From positions 124,001 through 188,000 of the forward strand of contig CAJXPQ010000001.1 in assembly GCA_913058265.1 (NCBI GenBank): a DNA stretch of 64,000 nucleotides. The letters are read 5' to 3'. Under the pieces are notes generated by a model. That model made no database searches and was not told where the DNA came from. It saw only the letters and a program-made list of their open reading frames with translations. This document shows, piece by piece, positions 1 to 9,052 of this stretch. The stretch comes from an uncultured Oligoflexia bacterium (GTDB taxonomy: Bacteria; Bdellovibrionota; Bacteriovoracia; Bacteriovoracales; Bacteriovoracaceae). Each line of letters opens with the position of its first letter. Positions within the stretch are counted from its first letter, which is position 1. The translations under genes were made by a program, and so were the position numbers.

Positions 1-672
1 ATTCAGCGCGCACACCACCAAATTTGGAGACCCGGTATAGCTCATGAGGTAAATAATCCTCTAACAGTTATTTCTGGAAGCTTAGGACTAATTAAAAAGA
101 GTCTAGGAACCCCGGAACTATGTTTGATAAAAATTGATAAAGTTCATAGTTCTGTCGAGCTAATAGAAAAAATCATTCAAAAATTAAAGAACTTTTCAAG
201 ATCAAGTAATGATCATGTGAGTGAGCCAGTTTATGTTAAAAAGCTAATCTCAGATTCTGTTGCCCTTGCTGAATTAAAGGCTAAAGAAACAGCAACAGTA
301 ATTTCCACTACAGGCGACTCTAATCCTCAAATTGCATGTAATGAAATTGAGATAGAACAAGTACTCCTAAATCTAATTAATAATGCCATAGATGCAACTA
401 AAGACCTGAAAGAAAGGTGGGTTGAGGTTTCCCTTCAAGAAACGGCCGATAAAGTTATCATCAAGATTACAGATGCCGGTGCCGGGACCCCCAAAGAAAT
501 ACAAGCTAGTATCTTCGATCCTTTTTACTCAACAAAACCAATTGGAAAAGGAACAGGGCTTGGTCTGTCGATAACAAAAGGTATTCTTAAGTCCCATGAT
601 GCTAGAATAGAAGTAGACTCGGATTCAAAAAATACATGTTTCATACTAACCTTTAAAAAATACAAATCTTAA
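1..672 (+). CDS. Sensor histidine kinase, C-terminal part (5' end outside window)
   Basis: The reading frame is open from base 1. It carries an H-box (AHEVNNPLTVI, near base 43), an N-box (EQVLLNLINNAIDAT, near 355), a G1-like box (DAGAGT), an F-box (FDPFYSTK) and a G2 box (GKGTGLGL), ending at a TAA at 670-672. This is the dimerisation plus HATPase_c core of a two-component kinase that autophosphorylates on the H-box His. The residues before the H-box read badly in this frame (HHQIWRP). In frame 2 the same bases read SAHTTKFGDPV and then hit a stop, which looks more like a kinase HisKA lead-in. A frameshift near bases 35-45 is therefore possible. Sensor input and partner regulator are not visible. 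Confidence 0.85.
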   Translation: MQRAHHQIWRPGIAHEVNNPLTVISGSLGLIKKSLGTPELCLIKIDKVHSSVELIEKIIQKLKNFSRSSNDHVSEPVYVKKLISDSVALAELKAKETATVISTTGDSNPQIACNEIEIEQVLLNLINNAIDATKDLKERWVEVSLQETADKVIIKITDAGAGTPKEIQASIFDPFYSTKPIGKGTGLGLSITKGILKSHDARIEVDSDSKNTCFILTFKKYKS

Positions 673-696
673 GAATATCGCCAGAATATCCCGCGA

Positions 697-1428
697 CTAC
701 TTACGAGTCTCACTTACATCACTGACTTCAAAGAAAAGCTGTCCAGCATCATAAATCATAGTGCTAAAACGATCTGACAAGTAAACACCCAGCATTGCAA
801 TCTTTCCCTTATTACCATTGAAAACTTTCTCACAACGTAGAAGTTTAATGCTGAGACCATAATTTGAAAAAAATTGATTCAGATCTGACAGAGCACTTGA
901 ATCATTTACAATACTAACAAATATTGAATTTATATGGAGCTTACTCTTATGCTTAGGATAATTGTCTTTGTATTCGGAGAGAATTTCATCCTCTAACCCC
1001 GTTTCAACAATAGTTTTATTCCATGCTCCGTCGTGATTAATCTGACTAAAGGATGGTGTCGTAATAGACTTAATATCTTCCGGTTTCCAGGTTTCAAAAA
1101 GAGTACCCAAAATTTGTCCATGAAACTTCTTTTGTTCATCAAAACTATATTTACAGACATTACGAGAAGAGTATCGAAGAGATAAATTTAGATTTTTAAA
1201 ACCTGTACTTCCAATTTTTTCAACATTCCACTCAATTTCACAGTCTTCAATATTTATTGAGTATCTTGTAAGTTTTCCGTCTTTTAAAACTTTTACTTTT
1301 CCCGTCATATCAATAGCATTTATAGCGCTTTGACTAAATTGCGATTGAGTATCATTTTGTACCCTGAATACTCCAAAAACAAACAGAAGAACTGCCAAGG
1401 TTAAAAGAATTGTTTTACTATTTTTCAT
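697..1428 (-). CDS. Hypothetical protein with N-terminal membrane anchor
   Basis: A 243-residue protein of no family I recognise. Residues 6-20 form a hydrophobic segment after MKNSK, so it is probably exported or anchored by an uncleaved signal. The rest is soluble-looking, with four Cys (CEIEW, NVCKY, LRCEK region), and ends in a polar tail. It stands alone, convergent with the histidine kinase and divergent from the DUF3617-like gene at 1568. Its spacing and clean frame support a real gene; its function is unknown. Confidence 0.6.
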   Translation of the reverse strand: MKNSKTILLTLAVLLFVFGVFRVQNDTQSQFSQSAINAIDMTGKVKVLKDGKLTRYSINIEDCEIEWNVEKIGSTGFKNLNLSLRYSSRNVCKYSFDEQKKFHGQILGTLFETWKPEDIKSITTPSFSQINHDGAWNKTIVETGLEDEILSEYKDNYPKHKSKLHINSIFVSIVNDSSALSDLNQFFSNYGLSIKLLRCEKVFNGNKGKIAMLGVYLSDRFSTMIYDAGQLFFEVSDVSETRK

Positions 1429-1567
1429 AAATCACTTACCAGTTAAGAGGGTTCTAGATTGATGTTTAATATACAGAAAGAAATACCTACTGGATACCAA
1501 TGAGCAATTGAATGCAATAATGAGGAATACATTCAATATTAATTCAACATAAGAAAGAAGGTTTATT

Positions 1568-2050
1568 GTGAAATTAATTCTAGCGACTTTAATGCTTACT
1601 ATTTGTGCAGTTCATGCTTCACCAGCGCTCCAAATGGAAGTTGGCTACTGGAAGTCTGAAGTTGATATGAGCTCCAATACTATGATGCAAGAAGCCATGA
1701 AGAGTCTAGCAAAAATGCCAAAGTCTATCAGAGACAAAGTCATCCAGAAAATGGGTGGAAGTGGTAATATTAAAAAGTTCTATAACTGTGTAACGACTAA
1801 AGACCTCAAGGACGGTGCGAAAAAGCTTATGAATACAAATAAGAGTCCTGACTGTAAAATGGTAGTCACAGAAATAAATAGCAAAGGTTATGATGCTGAA
1901 CATAGATGTAAAAATAATAAAATGAATTCAAAAACCGTATTTCGAATTATAAATGAAAAAAGTGCAAAGGCACATACGACCACGGCAATGTCTCCAGGTC
2001 CTATAAAAATCAAAATGTCTTGGGTTTCAAGTAATTGTCCAAAAACATAA
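1568..2050 (+). CDS. DUF3617-like exported protein
   Basis: 160 residues starting at GTG, with an AAGAAGG-type ribosome site about 6 nt upstream. Residues 1-17 look like a cleavable signal peptide (ending VHAS). The mature part has the layout of DUF3617 proteins: an early GYW/K segment, a Met-rich stretch around MPKSIRDKVIQKMG, then conserved Cys in YNCVTTKD, PDCK, HRCK and SNCP. Family members are small periplasmic proteins of unknown role. The four Cys could form two disulfides (inference). The gene ends just before a bidirectional terminator. Confidence 0.65.
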   Translation: MKLILATLMLTICAVHASPALQMEVGYWKSEVDMSSNTMMQEAMKSLAKMPKSIRDKVIQKMGGSGNIKKFYNCVTTKDLKDGAKKLMNTNKSPDCKMVVTEINSKGYDAEHRCKNNKMNSKTVFRIINEKSAKAHTTTAMSPGPIKIKMSWVSSNCPKT

Positions 2051-2082
2051 AAAGATTTGTAAAGTTTGAGAATAAAAAATTG

Positions 2083-2113
2083 AGGTGGATGAGTAGAATT
2101 ACATCCACCTTTA
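2083..2113. terminator. Bidirectional rho-independent terminator
   Basis: A 9-bp perfect inverted repeat (AGGTGGATG / CATCCACCT, arms 2083-2091 and 2102-2110) with a 10-nt loop sits between convergent genes. It is followed by TTT on the plus strand, and on the minus strand by CAATTTTTTATT. It can serve both the DUF3617-like gene and the LVIVD protein gene. Confidence 0.75.
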
Positions 2114-2122
2114 AACGTTACT

Positions 2123-3316
2123 CTATTTTAGAACAGGTTTAGTCAGATACAAAACACCATCAATTCCAGAGATTGCTACAGTACCTGATTTGAAATATGG
2201 AAATGTTGACCATACACCTTCAAAAACAGCACTATCTCTTTTTGGCATTGTATCTACAAAACCAACCTCAGTAAGTTTGCCAGAAGCGATATTACTAAGA
2301 TCAAATATACGAAGACCGGCGTTATAGTTCGCCTGATAGACATAATTTCCTTTCACGTACATATTGTGATCGATCGCCTTTGTCTTGTGCTCATGGATAG
2401 CAAAGTTCTTTGGGTTAGAAAGATCAGTAAAGTCCCAAATAAAAGTTCTCGTATTAGTTCCAAGTTTTTTTTCATCTAACTCGTCACCAAGAAGAAAGTA
2501 CTTATGATCTTCTGTAAGCCATCCCTGATGAGTATACTTAACACCATCATAGCTCGCCGCACTTATCTGATATGGCTTATTTTTATCGGTCACATTAACG
2601 ATATTAACGGTATCTTCATTCGACGAAATACAGATTTCTTGTCCAGTAAAGTTTGTATCAGGTCCATTATAAATGACACATTGGACATCATGAGTATAAG
2701 CTTCGCCGTGTTTAGTTGGGATCTCATAAACTCCACGTCCAACACAGTTTACAAATTTAGGCTTTAGAGGATCAACCAAATCCATTATATGAAGGCCACC
2801 GTCACAAGTTTTCGCCCCTACTGCATATGCATATCCGGAATCAACATTAATAAAGATATTATGTGCACTTCCAAAATCTTTATTTCTTGCATCGGCCTTA
2901 ACCTTTGCAACTTTTCCGCCCTTCATGCTTCTTAATCTATGCAGATCAAAAATTTGCAGGCCATGGCCCCATGCCTCACTCACAATATAAGCATAATGCT
3001 TGTAGATTTTAACATCTCTCCATGCAGAAGAGATTGTAGCAGTCTTTAAATCGGTCAGATGGATAGGGTTCTTAGGATCAGTCACATCAACAAAAGAAGT
3101 TTTAGAGTCGAGTCCCATTATGACATACTCTTTATTTGTTTCTGGGTCTGTCCATCCCCAGATATCATTTCCTTTCTTAGCAGAGACAGCACCTTGTTTA
3201 AGATCTAAAGCGCTTTCCAACTTGGCATTATCGGAAGTAGAAACATTAACATTCATCGTAGGACTAGCGAAGACGCTTGTGCATACAAAGCATAAAAGTA
3301 ATAATTTAATATTCAT
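2123..3316 (-). CDS. LVIVD-repeat / choice-of-anchor B family exported protein
   Basis: 397 residues from the ATG at 3316, chosen because a GGAG site lies 7 nt upstream and the protein then begins with a clean signal peptide (MNIKLLLLCFVCTSVFAS). A longer reading from 3382 would bury it. The mature protein repeats short beta-propeller units of the LVIVD kind: SFVDVTDPKNPIHL, LQIFDLHRL, LHIMDLVDPLKP, VNIVNVTDKNKP, LRIFDLSNI. It also carries the HD/HN-rich blocks typical of choice-of-anchor B proteins (GSAHNIFI, YTHDVQC, YTHQGWL, IDHNMYV). It is expected to be a periplasmic or secreted propeller. Its partner or ligand is unknown. Confidence 0.8.
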   Translation of the reverse strand: MNIKLLLLCFVCTSVFASPTMNVNVSTSDNAKLESALDLKQGAVSAKKGNDIWGWTDPETNKEYVIMGLDSKTSFVDVTDPKNPIHLTDLKTATISSAWRDVKIYKHYAYIVSEAWGHGLQIFDLHRLRSMKGGKVAKVKADARNKDFGSAHNIFINVDSGYAYAVGAKTCDGGLHIMDLVDPLKPKFVNCVGRGVYEIPTKHGEAYTHDVQCVIYNGPDTNFTGQEICISSNEDTVNIVNVTDKNKPYQISAASYDGVKYTHQGWLTEDHKYFLLGDELDEKKLGTNTRTFIWDFTDLSNPKNFAIHEHKTKAIDHNMYVKGNYVYQANYNAGLRIFDLSNIASGKLTEVGFVDTMPKRDSAVFEGVWSTFPYFKSGTVAISGIDGVLYLTKPVLK

Positions 3317-3423
3317 AAAAAAACTCCATTTCTTCTTATTATCCTTAGATAACTGTTTGATTGTAAACACATGTAAGATCATTTAAGAAGTTAAATTGAA
3401 ACAAAAATGCTAGGTTATTAGAC

Positions 3424-4365
3424 ATGATAAAAAATATAATTCTACTACTCATTCTAACGACTAATCTTTACGCGGGAACTTCTGATTTTCGGTCACATTT
3501 CTTTATTAATGGAAAGCCCGTGACGACTCATCATGTGATGGTTATGCCAGGTGCACCCATCCTGCTCGAGGTCTATTTCTCTAACCCAAGAACCGATGAA
3601 ATTTATAAAGACTTTAAGCTCATGCACGGTAAATATATGCACATGGTCGTGGCCAAGGATGACCTCTCAGAATTCAAGCATGTTCACCCCTATTTTGACC
3701 CAACAACAGGGAGGTTCGCTTTAACTTTAAATCTTCCCTATCAAGACCCAGATAATCAAGATGTCCGCTCAGCCTTAAAAACACCTGGTATGTTTATGGT
3801 TATGACAGATGTTATCGTAAAAGGCGTAGGCATGAGAATGGATCATATTATGCTTCATGGACATGGAAACTATACTGCACAATCGTTACAAGCAGACCTT
3901 GATGATAATGGTGCTATAACTAAATTATTCAAAAGAGAAACTGAAGAAACAGTACCTACATACAAAACATTATTTTCGAAGAGTCAGTTAGCTGGCTGTT
4001 CAGGAAGTATCGTTTCATTCGAAATAGAAGTTTTTAAACATGATGGTAATGGTAATTATTTTGAGATGATGAATTTTCAGCCATGGCTTGATGAGGCAGC
4101 ACACTCAGTGTGGCTGAGTGAGAACTATATGCGATCCATGGGAGCAAAAATGCCATTTGCCCATATGCATAGTCCTTTTATTCTTGAAGATGACGGAACA
4201 AGTAGTAGCCGGGTCTATGACCATATTTTGAGATTTAACTTTCATAACCAAGGCCAAATGAAGCCAGGTCTGCAAAAAATTTGGGTACAATTTAAAGACC
4301 AGGACAAGATAATGAAGCTACCGTTTATTTTTAATTATATCCCTCAAGAGATTTCTGGTTGCTAG
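3424..4365 (+). CDS. His/Met-rich exported protein, putative metal binding
   Basis: 313 residues with a signal peptide (residues 1-17, ending LYAG). His and Met are clustered: KLMHGKYMHMVV, SEFKHVHPYFD, RMDHIMLHGHGNY in the first half, and AHSVWLSENYMRSMG, PFAHMHSPF, YDHILRFNFHNQGQM in the second. The two halves therefore look like diverged copies of one MH...HxH domain. Similar MHxxVVxxDLxxFxHxHP segments occur in periplasmic proteins linked to copper and other metals (family knowledge). Metal binding here is inference. Two Cys (AGCSGS, near the middle; SGC at the C-terminus) could pair. It lies 19 nt upstream of the SNF2 helicase but is unlikely to be functionally linked to it. Confidence 0.6.
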   Translation: MIKNIILLLILTTNLYAGTSDFRSHFFINGKPVTTHHVMVMPGAPILLEVYFSNPRTDEIYKDFKLMHGKYMHMVVAKDDLSEFKHVHPYFDPTTGRFALTLNLPYQDPDNQDVRSALKTPGMFMVMTDVIVKGVGMRMDHIMLHGHGNYTAQSLQADLDDNGAITKLFKRETEETVPTYKTLFSKSQLAGCSGSIVSFEIEVFKHDGNGNYFEMMNFQPWLDEAAHSVWLSENYMRSMGAKMPFAHMHSPFILEDDGTSSSRVYDHILRFNFHNQGQMKPGLQKIWVQFKDQDKIMKLPFIFNYIPQEISGC

Positions 4366-4384
4366 GAATCATCAAGGTACATTC

Positions 4385-7300
4385 TTGAAGCGAAACCTCA
4401 ACAAGCTCACACCCAATATTGAATGGTCAGGAGAATACAACTCCAAACTTAAGGGTGAGCAATATTATCAACGTGGTAAAGTAAAGATCTGCTTTATAAG
4501 TGATGAGATCGCCTATGCGGAAACAAGAGGAATGGATAGCTATACAACGACACTGGAGTGGACACTATCCCAGGTTGATGAGCTAGAACTTGTTACTTCT
4601 TGTTCATGTCCTTCTTATAAAAATCATCATGAGCCCTGTAAGCATACTTGGGCATTACTTAGAGATATCGAAGATCCTGGTAATACTCATAGTATTTTTA
4701 TTAATACCATCAGAAATCACACCTTTGATGATGATATCTACTTAACGACACATTCAGACAGTGACAGCTTTGGCCACCTATCTCTAAGCAGCTATCAAAA
4801 CAGATTAGCCTTAAACTTAACAAAAGAGTCTGACGTTGAGAGTGAAGAAGAACCCTGGAAAAAAGAACTAAACTCACTACAAAAATATATTGAAGATGCG
4901 AATGAAGAAGAGACGTATTACAAAGATAATCAAAAAACTTCTCACACAAAAATCTGGTATGAATTAGAACCTTATAGTGGAATTCAAATATACTCGAACT
5001 ACAACTTTATGAACATAAGCTTCCACGAAACAACAATCCTCAAGGATGGTAAATTTGGAAAACTAAAGAAAAGAAGTTTTAATAATCACACAATAAATCA
5101 AGGCAAGTACCTAAAAGATGCAAAATACTTAAATCTACTTAAAGGTCACCTAGTATTTGACTATAGTAAATATGCCTCAGAGGCAGCAATCCCAAGCTCA
5201 ATGGGCAAACTAGTATTGAAAGAATTAATAGAATCTAATCGCCTCTTTACTCACTCTGCAGATAACGAAACAGGAACCAACATTAATCCCTTATCAATGG
5301 GCGATACCATTTTCTCCTTTTCTGCAAATATTACTAAAGATGATAGAAATTGGGTCTTAGGTGGAATATTTGAGAGTCAGAACATTAGACTAGATTCACA
5401 AGACGTTATACTTTCAACGGATCTCTCCTACCTTGTTCATAATAATACTATCTTCCCAACAGATCTTGGAAAACTAAGAACCCACTGTGAATACCTCGTA
5501 GGACACGGGAATATAGTCATTCCCCTTGAAAAGAAAGAAGATCTCAAAAGGGTTATCAAGAACACAATTGGACTTGAGCAAACATTATTAGATCACGAAT
5601 TTGGAATTGAGAAAAAAGAACTACGTGGCATCCCAAAGATTGAGATTGTTATTGATGACAGAAAAGAAGTTAAAATACTTGGGCAATTAAAATTCTTATA
5701 TGATGCTGAACTTCACACCCCTTTTAGTAAAAAGGATATCTACAACGACTCTAGCGTAAATGATCTTTTTTACTTAAAAGATAAAGCGTTTGAAAAAACT
5801 ATTATAAATTTCTTAGAAGATTCCCAGGAGATTTTTGCTATTGAGCATATTGATCACTTTACTTTTAATATTGATCTCGAAGGCTTGAATAACTTTGTAA
5901 CAAATGCAAATCAAATGGGCGTAGAGATTCGAACTCAAGGTTACAAAATCAAACATCACCACAGTGCTCAAAATACAATCAAGAGTAAAAATGATTGGTT
6001 TGAGCTTGATGGAAAAATTCATTTTGACAAAGATCAAGGCATCTCAATTCCAGAAATTATTGCAAAGAAATCTATCGATAGTAATTTTATTCTTCTAGGT
6101 GACGGGACTATAGGTGTAAAGCCTACAAATTGGTTAAACAAAATGAATAAATTAGCAGAACTTGGAGTCAAAGAAGAAAATCGCTTTAAATTTAATCGTG
6201 CACAATCAATCATCCTGGACCTCCTACTTGAAGAGACTGAAGTCTCCAGAGATAATAAATTCAAGGAAACTGTAAACTCATTACGATCATTTAAAGGTGT
6301 AGAAAATGTCAAAGTATCAAAGCGCTTCAAAGGAGAGCTTAGACACTATCAAAACTCCGGCCTAGATTGGTTAAACTTTCTTTATCAATTCCAAATCGGT
6401 GGTTGTCTGGCGGATGATATGGGACTTGGTAAAACGATCCAAGTATTAGCACACCTGCAAAAGATCAAATATAATAAAGACAAATCAAGTAAAGGGCAAC
6501 ATCTCATTGTTGTTCCTAAATCTTTAGTTTATAACTGGCAAGCAGAAGCAAAAAAGTTCACGCCAGATCTAAAGGTTCTCATATATGAAGGGACAAAAAG
6601 AATAAAGCTTGTGGAAGATTTTGATAAATACGATCTCATCATTATGACTTATGCTGTAATGAGAAAAGATATTCAAACATTAAAAGATTATCACTTTTCC
6701 TACTCAGTACTAGATGAAGCTCAGTACATAAAAAACACCACAACTCTAGTCGCGAAAGCCGCCTACCTTATTAATTCAAAATACAAGTTAGCACTTACAG
6801 GGACACCAATAGAAAATCACATTGGTGAACTATTTTCTATTTTCAGATACCTAATTCCCTCAATACTTCCGAAAGGATATGCAAGAGGAAAAATTACCAG
6901 TAGCGAAAACTCTATGAATGTAATCCTACGAGGACTAATGCCATTTATTCTTAGGAGAACCAAGGCGGAAGTGCTAACCGATCTTCCCGAGAAAGTTGAA
7001 TCCGTACTTTATTGTGAGTTCGAGAGCAAACAAGAGAAGATCTACAATGAAATGAAAAGCTACTATCAAAAAAATCTCACACAAAAAGTAAATGACGATA
7101 GTATCAAGAAATCAAAGATTCAGATCCTAGAGGCACTACTACGCATGAGACAAGTATCCTGCCACCCTGGACTCGTTAACAAGGAATACTTAGTACTAAG
7201 CTCCTCAAAAATAATCACCTTAATGGACAGTATTGAGCCTTTAATTGAAAGAGGTGAAAAGGTATTAATCTTCTCTCAATTTACAAGTTTTTTGAGTATT

Positions 7301-7708
7301 ATAAGGGAAGAGCTGAAATCAAGATCTATTGGATATGCCTATCTTGACGGGAAAACTAGTAAGCGTGAAAAAGTTGTAAATAGCTTTAAAGAAGATTCTT
7401 CCAAAAGTGTTTTCCTAATATCTCTCAAGGCCGGTGGTGTCGGCCTAAATTTAACCGAGGCCAGCTATTGCTTCCTAGTTGACCCTTGGTGGAATCCTGC
7501 CGTTGAGTCTCAGGCGATAGATAGAATTCACAGAATTGGGCAGGAGAAAAAGGTGTTTGCCTACAGACTGATTACAAAAGGAAGTATTGAGGAGAAAATC
7601 CTAAAGTTACAGCAAAGTAAAAGAGCGGTATCAGATAAGATTCTGGCCACAGATGAGAGCTTATTAAAACAAATGAGTACTCAGGACTTGCAATTTTTAT
7701 TTAGCTAA
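4385..7708 (+). CDS. SNF2-family helicase with N-terminal SWIM zinc finger
   Basis: 1107 residues starting at TTG, with AAGG about 8 nt upstream; the next in-frame Met would cut into the SWIM region. A SWIM finger (C73, C75, C85, H87 in CSCPSYKNHHEPCKH) is followed by a long, poorly conserved middle section. The SNF2 ATPase begins near residue 660: Walker A DDMGLGKTIQ near 677, DEAQ box near 777, and motif III LALTGTPIEN. The helicase C lobe includes LIFSQFTSFL, LISLKAGGVGLNL, VDPWWNPAVE and the motif VI QAIDRIHRIGQ. It is expected to be a DNA-dependent ATPase that remodels protein-DNA complexes. Bacterial SWIM-SNF2 proteins of this length are common, but their substrates are mostly unknown. 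Confidence 0.92.
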   Translation: MKRNLNKLTPNIEWSGEYNSKLKGEQYYQRGKVKICFISDEIAYAETRGMDSYTTTLEWTLSQVDELELVTSCSCPSYKNHHEPCKHTWALLRDIEDPGNTHSIFINTIRNHTFDDDIYLTTHSDSDSFGHLSLSSYQNRLALNLTKESDVESEEEPWKKELNSLQKYIEDANEEETYYKDNQKTSHTKIWYELEPYSGIQIYSNYNFMNISFHETTILKDGKFGKLKKRSFNNHTINQGKYLKDAKYLNLLKGHLVFDYSKYASEAAIPSSMGKLVLKELIESNRLFTHSADNETGTNINPLSMGDTIFSFSANITKDDRNWVLGGIFESQNIRLDSQDVILSTDLSYLVHNNTIFPTDLGKLRTHCEYLVGHGNIVIPLEKKEDLKRVIKNTIGLEQTLLDHEFGIEKKELRGIPKIEIVIDDRKEVKILGQLKFLYDAELHTPFSKKDIYNDSSVNDLFYLKDKAFEKTIINFLEDSQEIFAIEHIDHFTFNIDLEGLNNFVTNANQMGVEIRTQGYKIKHHHSAQNTIKSKNDWFELDGKIHFDKDQGISIPEIIAKKSIDSNFILLGDGTIGVKPTNWLNKMNKLAELGVKEENRFKFNRAQSIILDLLLEETEVSRDNKFKETVNSLRSFKGVENVKVSKRFKGELRHYQNSGLDWLNFLYQFQIGGCLADDMGLGKTIQVLAHLQKIKYNKDKSSKGQHLIVVPKSLVYNWQAEAKKFTPDLKVLIYEGTKRIKLVEDFDKYDLIIMTYAVMRKDIQTLKDYHFSYSVLDEAQYIKNTTTLVAKAAYLINSKYKLALTGTPIENHIGELFSIFRYLIPSILPKGYARGKITSSENSMNVILRGLMPFILRRTKAEVLTDLPEKVESVLYCEFESKQEKIYNEMKSYYQKNLTQKVNDDSIKKSKIQILEALLRMRQVSCHPGLVNKEYLVLSSSKIITLMDSIEPLIERGEKVLIFSQFTSFLSIIREELKSRSIGYAYLDGKTSKREKVVNSFKEDSSKSVFLISLKAGGVGLNLTEASYCFLVDPWWNPAVESQAIDRIHRIGQEKKVFAYRLITKGSIEEKILKLQQSKRAVSDKILATDESLLKQMSTQDLQFLFS

Positions 7709-7714
7709 GAAGTC

Positions 7715-9052
7715 TTATAACCTCTTTACTTCTAGCTCTTTAACTAATCGATCAAATGTCTTTTTAGCATCAAATTTAATTTCTAAAGATTTTAATCCTT
7801 GCAGACTCTTAAGGTCTTTGATTGGGATAGAATAAAGATTTTTAGATGTAAGCGTAATATTAGCATTATTCACAATAATTTTGGGTGGTTCAATAGTTTC
7901 TAAGTTTCCTATATTAAACCAATACATAAAATTCGTTAAGTTATCGATTTCAAACATAAAGGTTTTAGTAACAGATGGCCTATCTTTATAATTATATTGA
8001 ACATACATATCTAATTTCTTAGGAAAAAACATATAAAGGGGCTTATTGGATTTTGAAGAATCACTATTATACTTAATTCCTTCTTTCATCACGAGTATTT
8101 TTTTGTCGCTGAAAGACCAATTTGAAAAAACTGATCGATTCAAGGTATCACGTTTAGAACTGCTATAATCCATACCACAAATATAATGGCTACCAACGAT
8201 ACTTCCATAACTATACTCTGAAGGTAATTTAAAGAATTTTTCAATACTATTACAATGACCATCAAATCCATACGAAATACTATCGGTAGAGATATTAAAG
8301 AATGCGCGTAGATAAGTATTTCCATTATCATCAGTATAAACTTCTGGAGTTGTATCTAAAGAAAAACTTCCAAGAACCTTCAAAGCACTCAATATGATCT
8401 CAAGTTTTGGAAATCTCAATGTATATACTTTATCTGTTAACCGTTTGATTTCTAACTTCTTTGCCTTGGCCTTCATAGCTTGAAGATATATACTATCACC
8501 TACATCTGAATCATTAGATTTAGAATACTGTTGGTTTTTAGGTAATGAAGTGGTCATCCACTGACTAATATCTATATCAGCAATCGACTTGTAAGAGTGT
8601 TCGATTTTGATTTCACAAGAAACATTCTTTTGATCTATTGTTTGGACAGATTTTGGAGATAAAGAGCTTAGAAGAGAAATCCTTTGTTTCAAGTCATCAC
8701 AACTAAGACGCTTAGCCTTTATAAGGCCATTTGTCTCAGATGTGTATTCATCTAATGTTTCTCGATAGGTGTTAACAATATCGTCTCGGTAAGGAAAAAG
8801 TTTTGCCGCTAAGCTGATAAAGTGCAATGACTTAACGGTATTGCCAATTTTTTTTTGTGCCTTAGCAAGATGAGCAAGATCCATTGCTGCCTCATAAGAA
8901 GTCATCTCATATTCAGTAGACCTTTTATCCTTGATATTCTTAAGCTTCAATACATTCTCAGGGATATCAACTTTACTCTCCCAGCTGGAAAGGTCAGAAG
9001 CAAGACAAGTAAAAGATAAAAGACAAAATATTATTGAGATTAAATAATTCAC
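7715..9052 (-). CDS. Hypothetical exported protein
   Basis: 445 residues starting at GTG, overlapping the stop of the upstream lipoprotein gene by one base (TAGTG), so the two are translationally coupled. Residues 1-18 form a signal peptide (ending TCLAS). The first part (residues 45-120) is helical and could be TPR-like (YEAAMDLAHLAKAQKKIG). The later part is rich in Tyr/Ser and beta-type sequence (DSISYGFDGHC, SHYICGMDY). The C-terminal 50 residues contain a leucine-repeat-like run (KDLKSLQGLKSLEIKF). I do not recognise the family. The context suggests an envelope complex with the neighbouring lipoprotein. Confidence 0.6.
   Translation of the reverse strand: MNYLISIIFCLLSFTCLASDLSSWESKVDIPENVLKLKNIKDKRSTEYEMTSYEAAMDLAHLAKAQKKIGNTVKSLHFISLAAKLFPYRDDIVNTYRETLDEYTSETNGLIKAKRLSCDDLKQRISLLSSLSPKSVQTIDQKNVSCEIKIEHSYKSIADIDISQWMTTSLPKNQQYSKSNDSDVGDSIYLQAMKAKAKKLEIKRLTDKVYTLRFPKLEIILSALKVLGSFSLDTTPEVYTDDNGNTYLRAFFNISTDSISYGFDGHCNSIEKFFKLPSEYSYGSIVGSHYICGMDYSSSKRDTLNRSVFSNWSFSDKKILVMKEGIKYNSDSSKSNKPLYMFFPKKLDMYVQYNYKDRPSVTKTFMFEIDNLTNFMYWFNIGNLETIEPPKIIVNNANITLTSKNLYSIPIKDLKSLQGLKSLEIKFDAKKTFDRLVKELEVKRL

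Noticed and set aside
3316-3382. Longer N-terminus for the LVIVD protein
   Set aside because: It would place a signal peptide internally. The ATG at 3316 has a better ribosome site.
7704-7738. Imperfect inverted repeat between the SNF2 and exported-protein genes as a terminator
   Set aside because: The arms contain a bulge, the loop is 14 nt, there is no T run, and it overlaps the end of the helicase gene.
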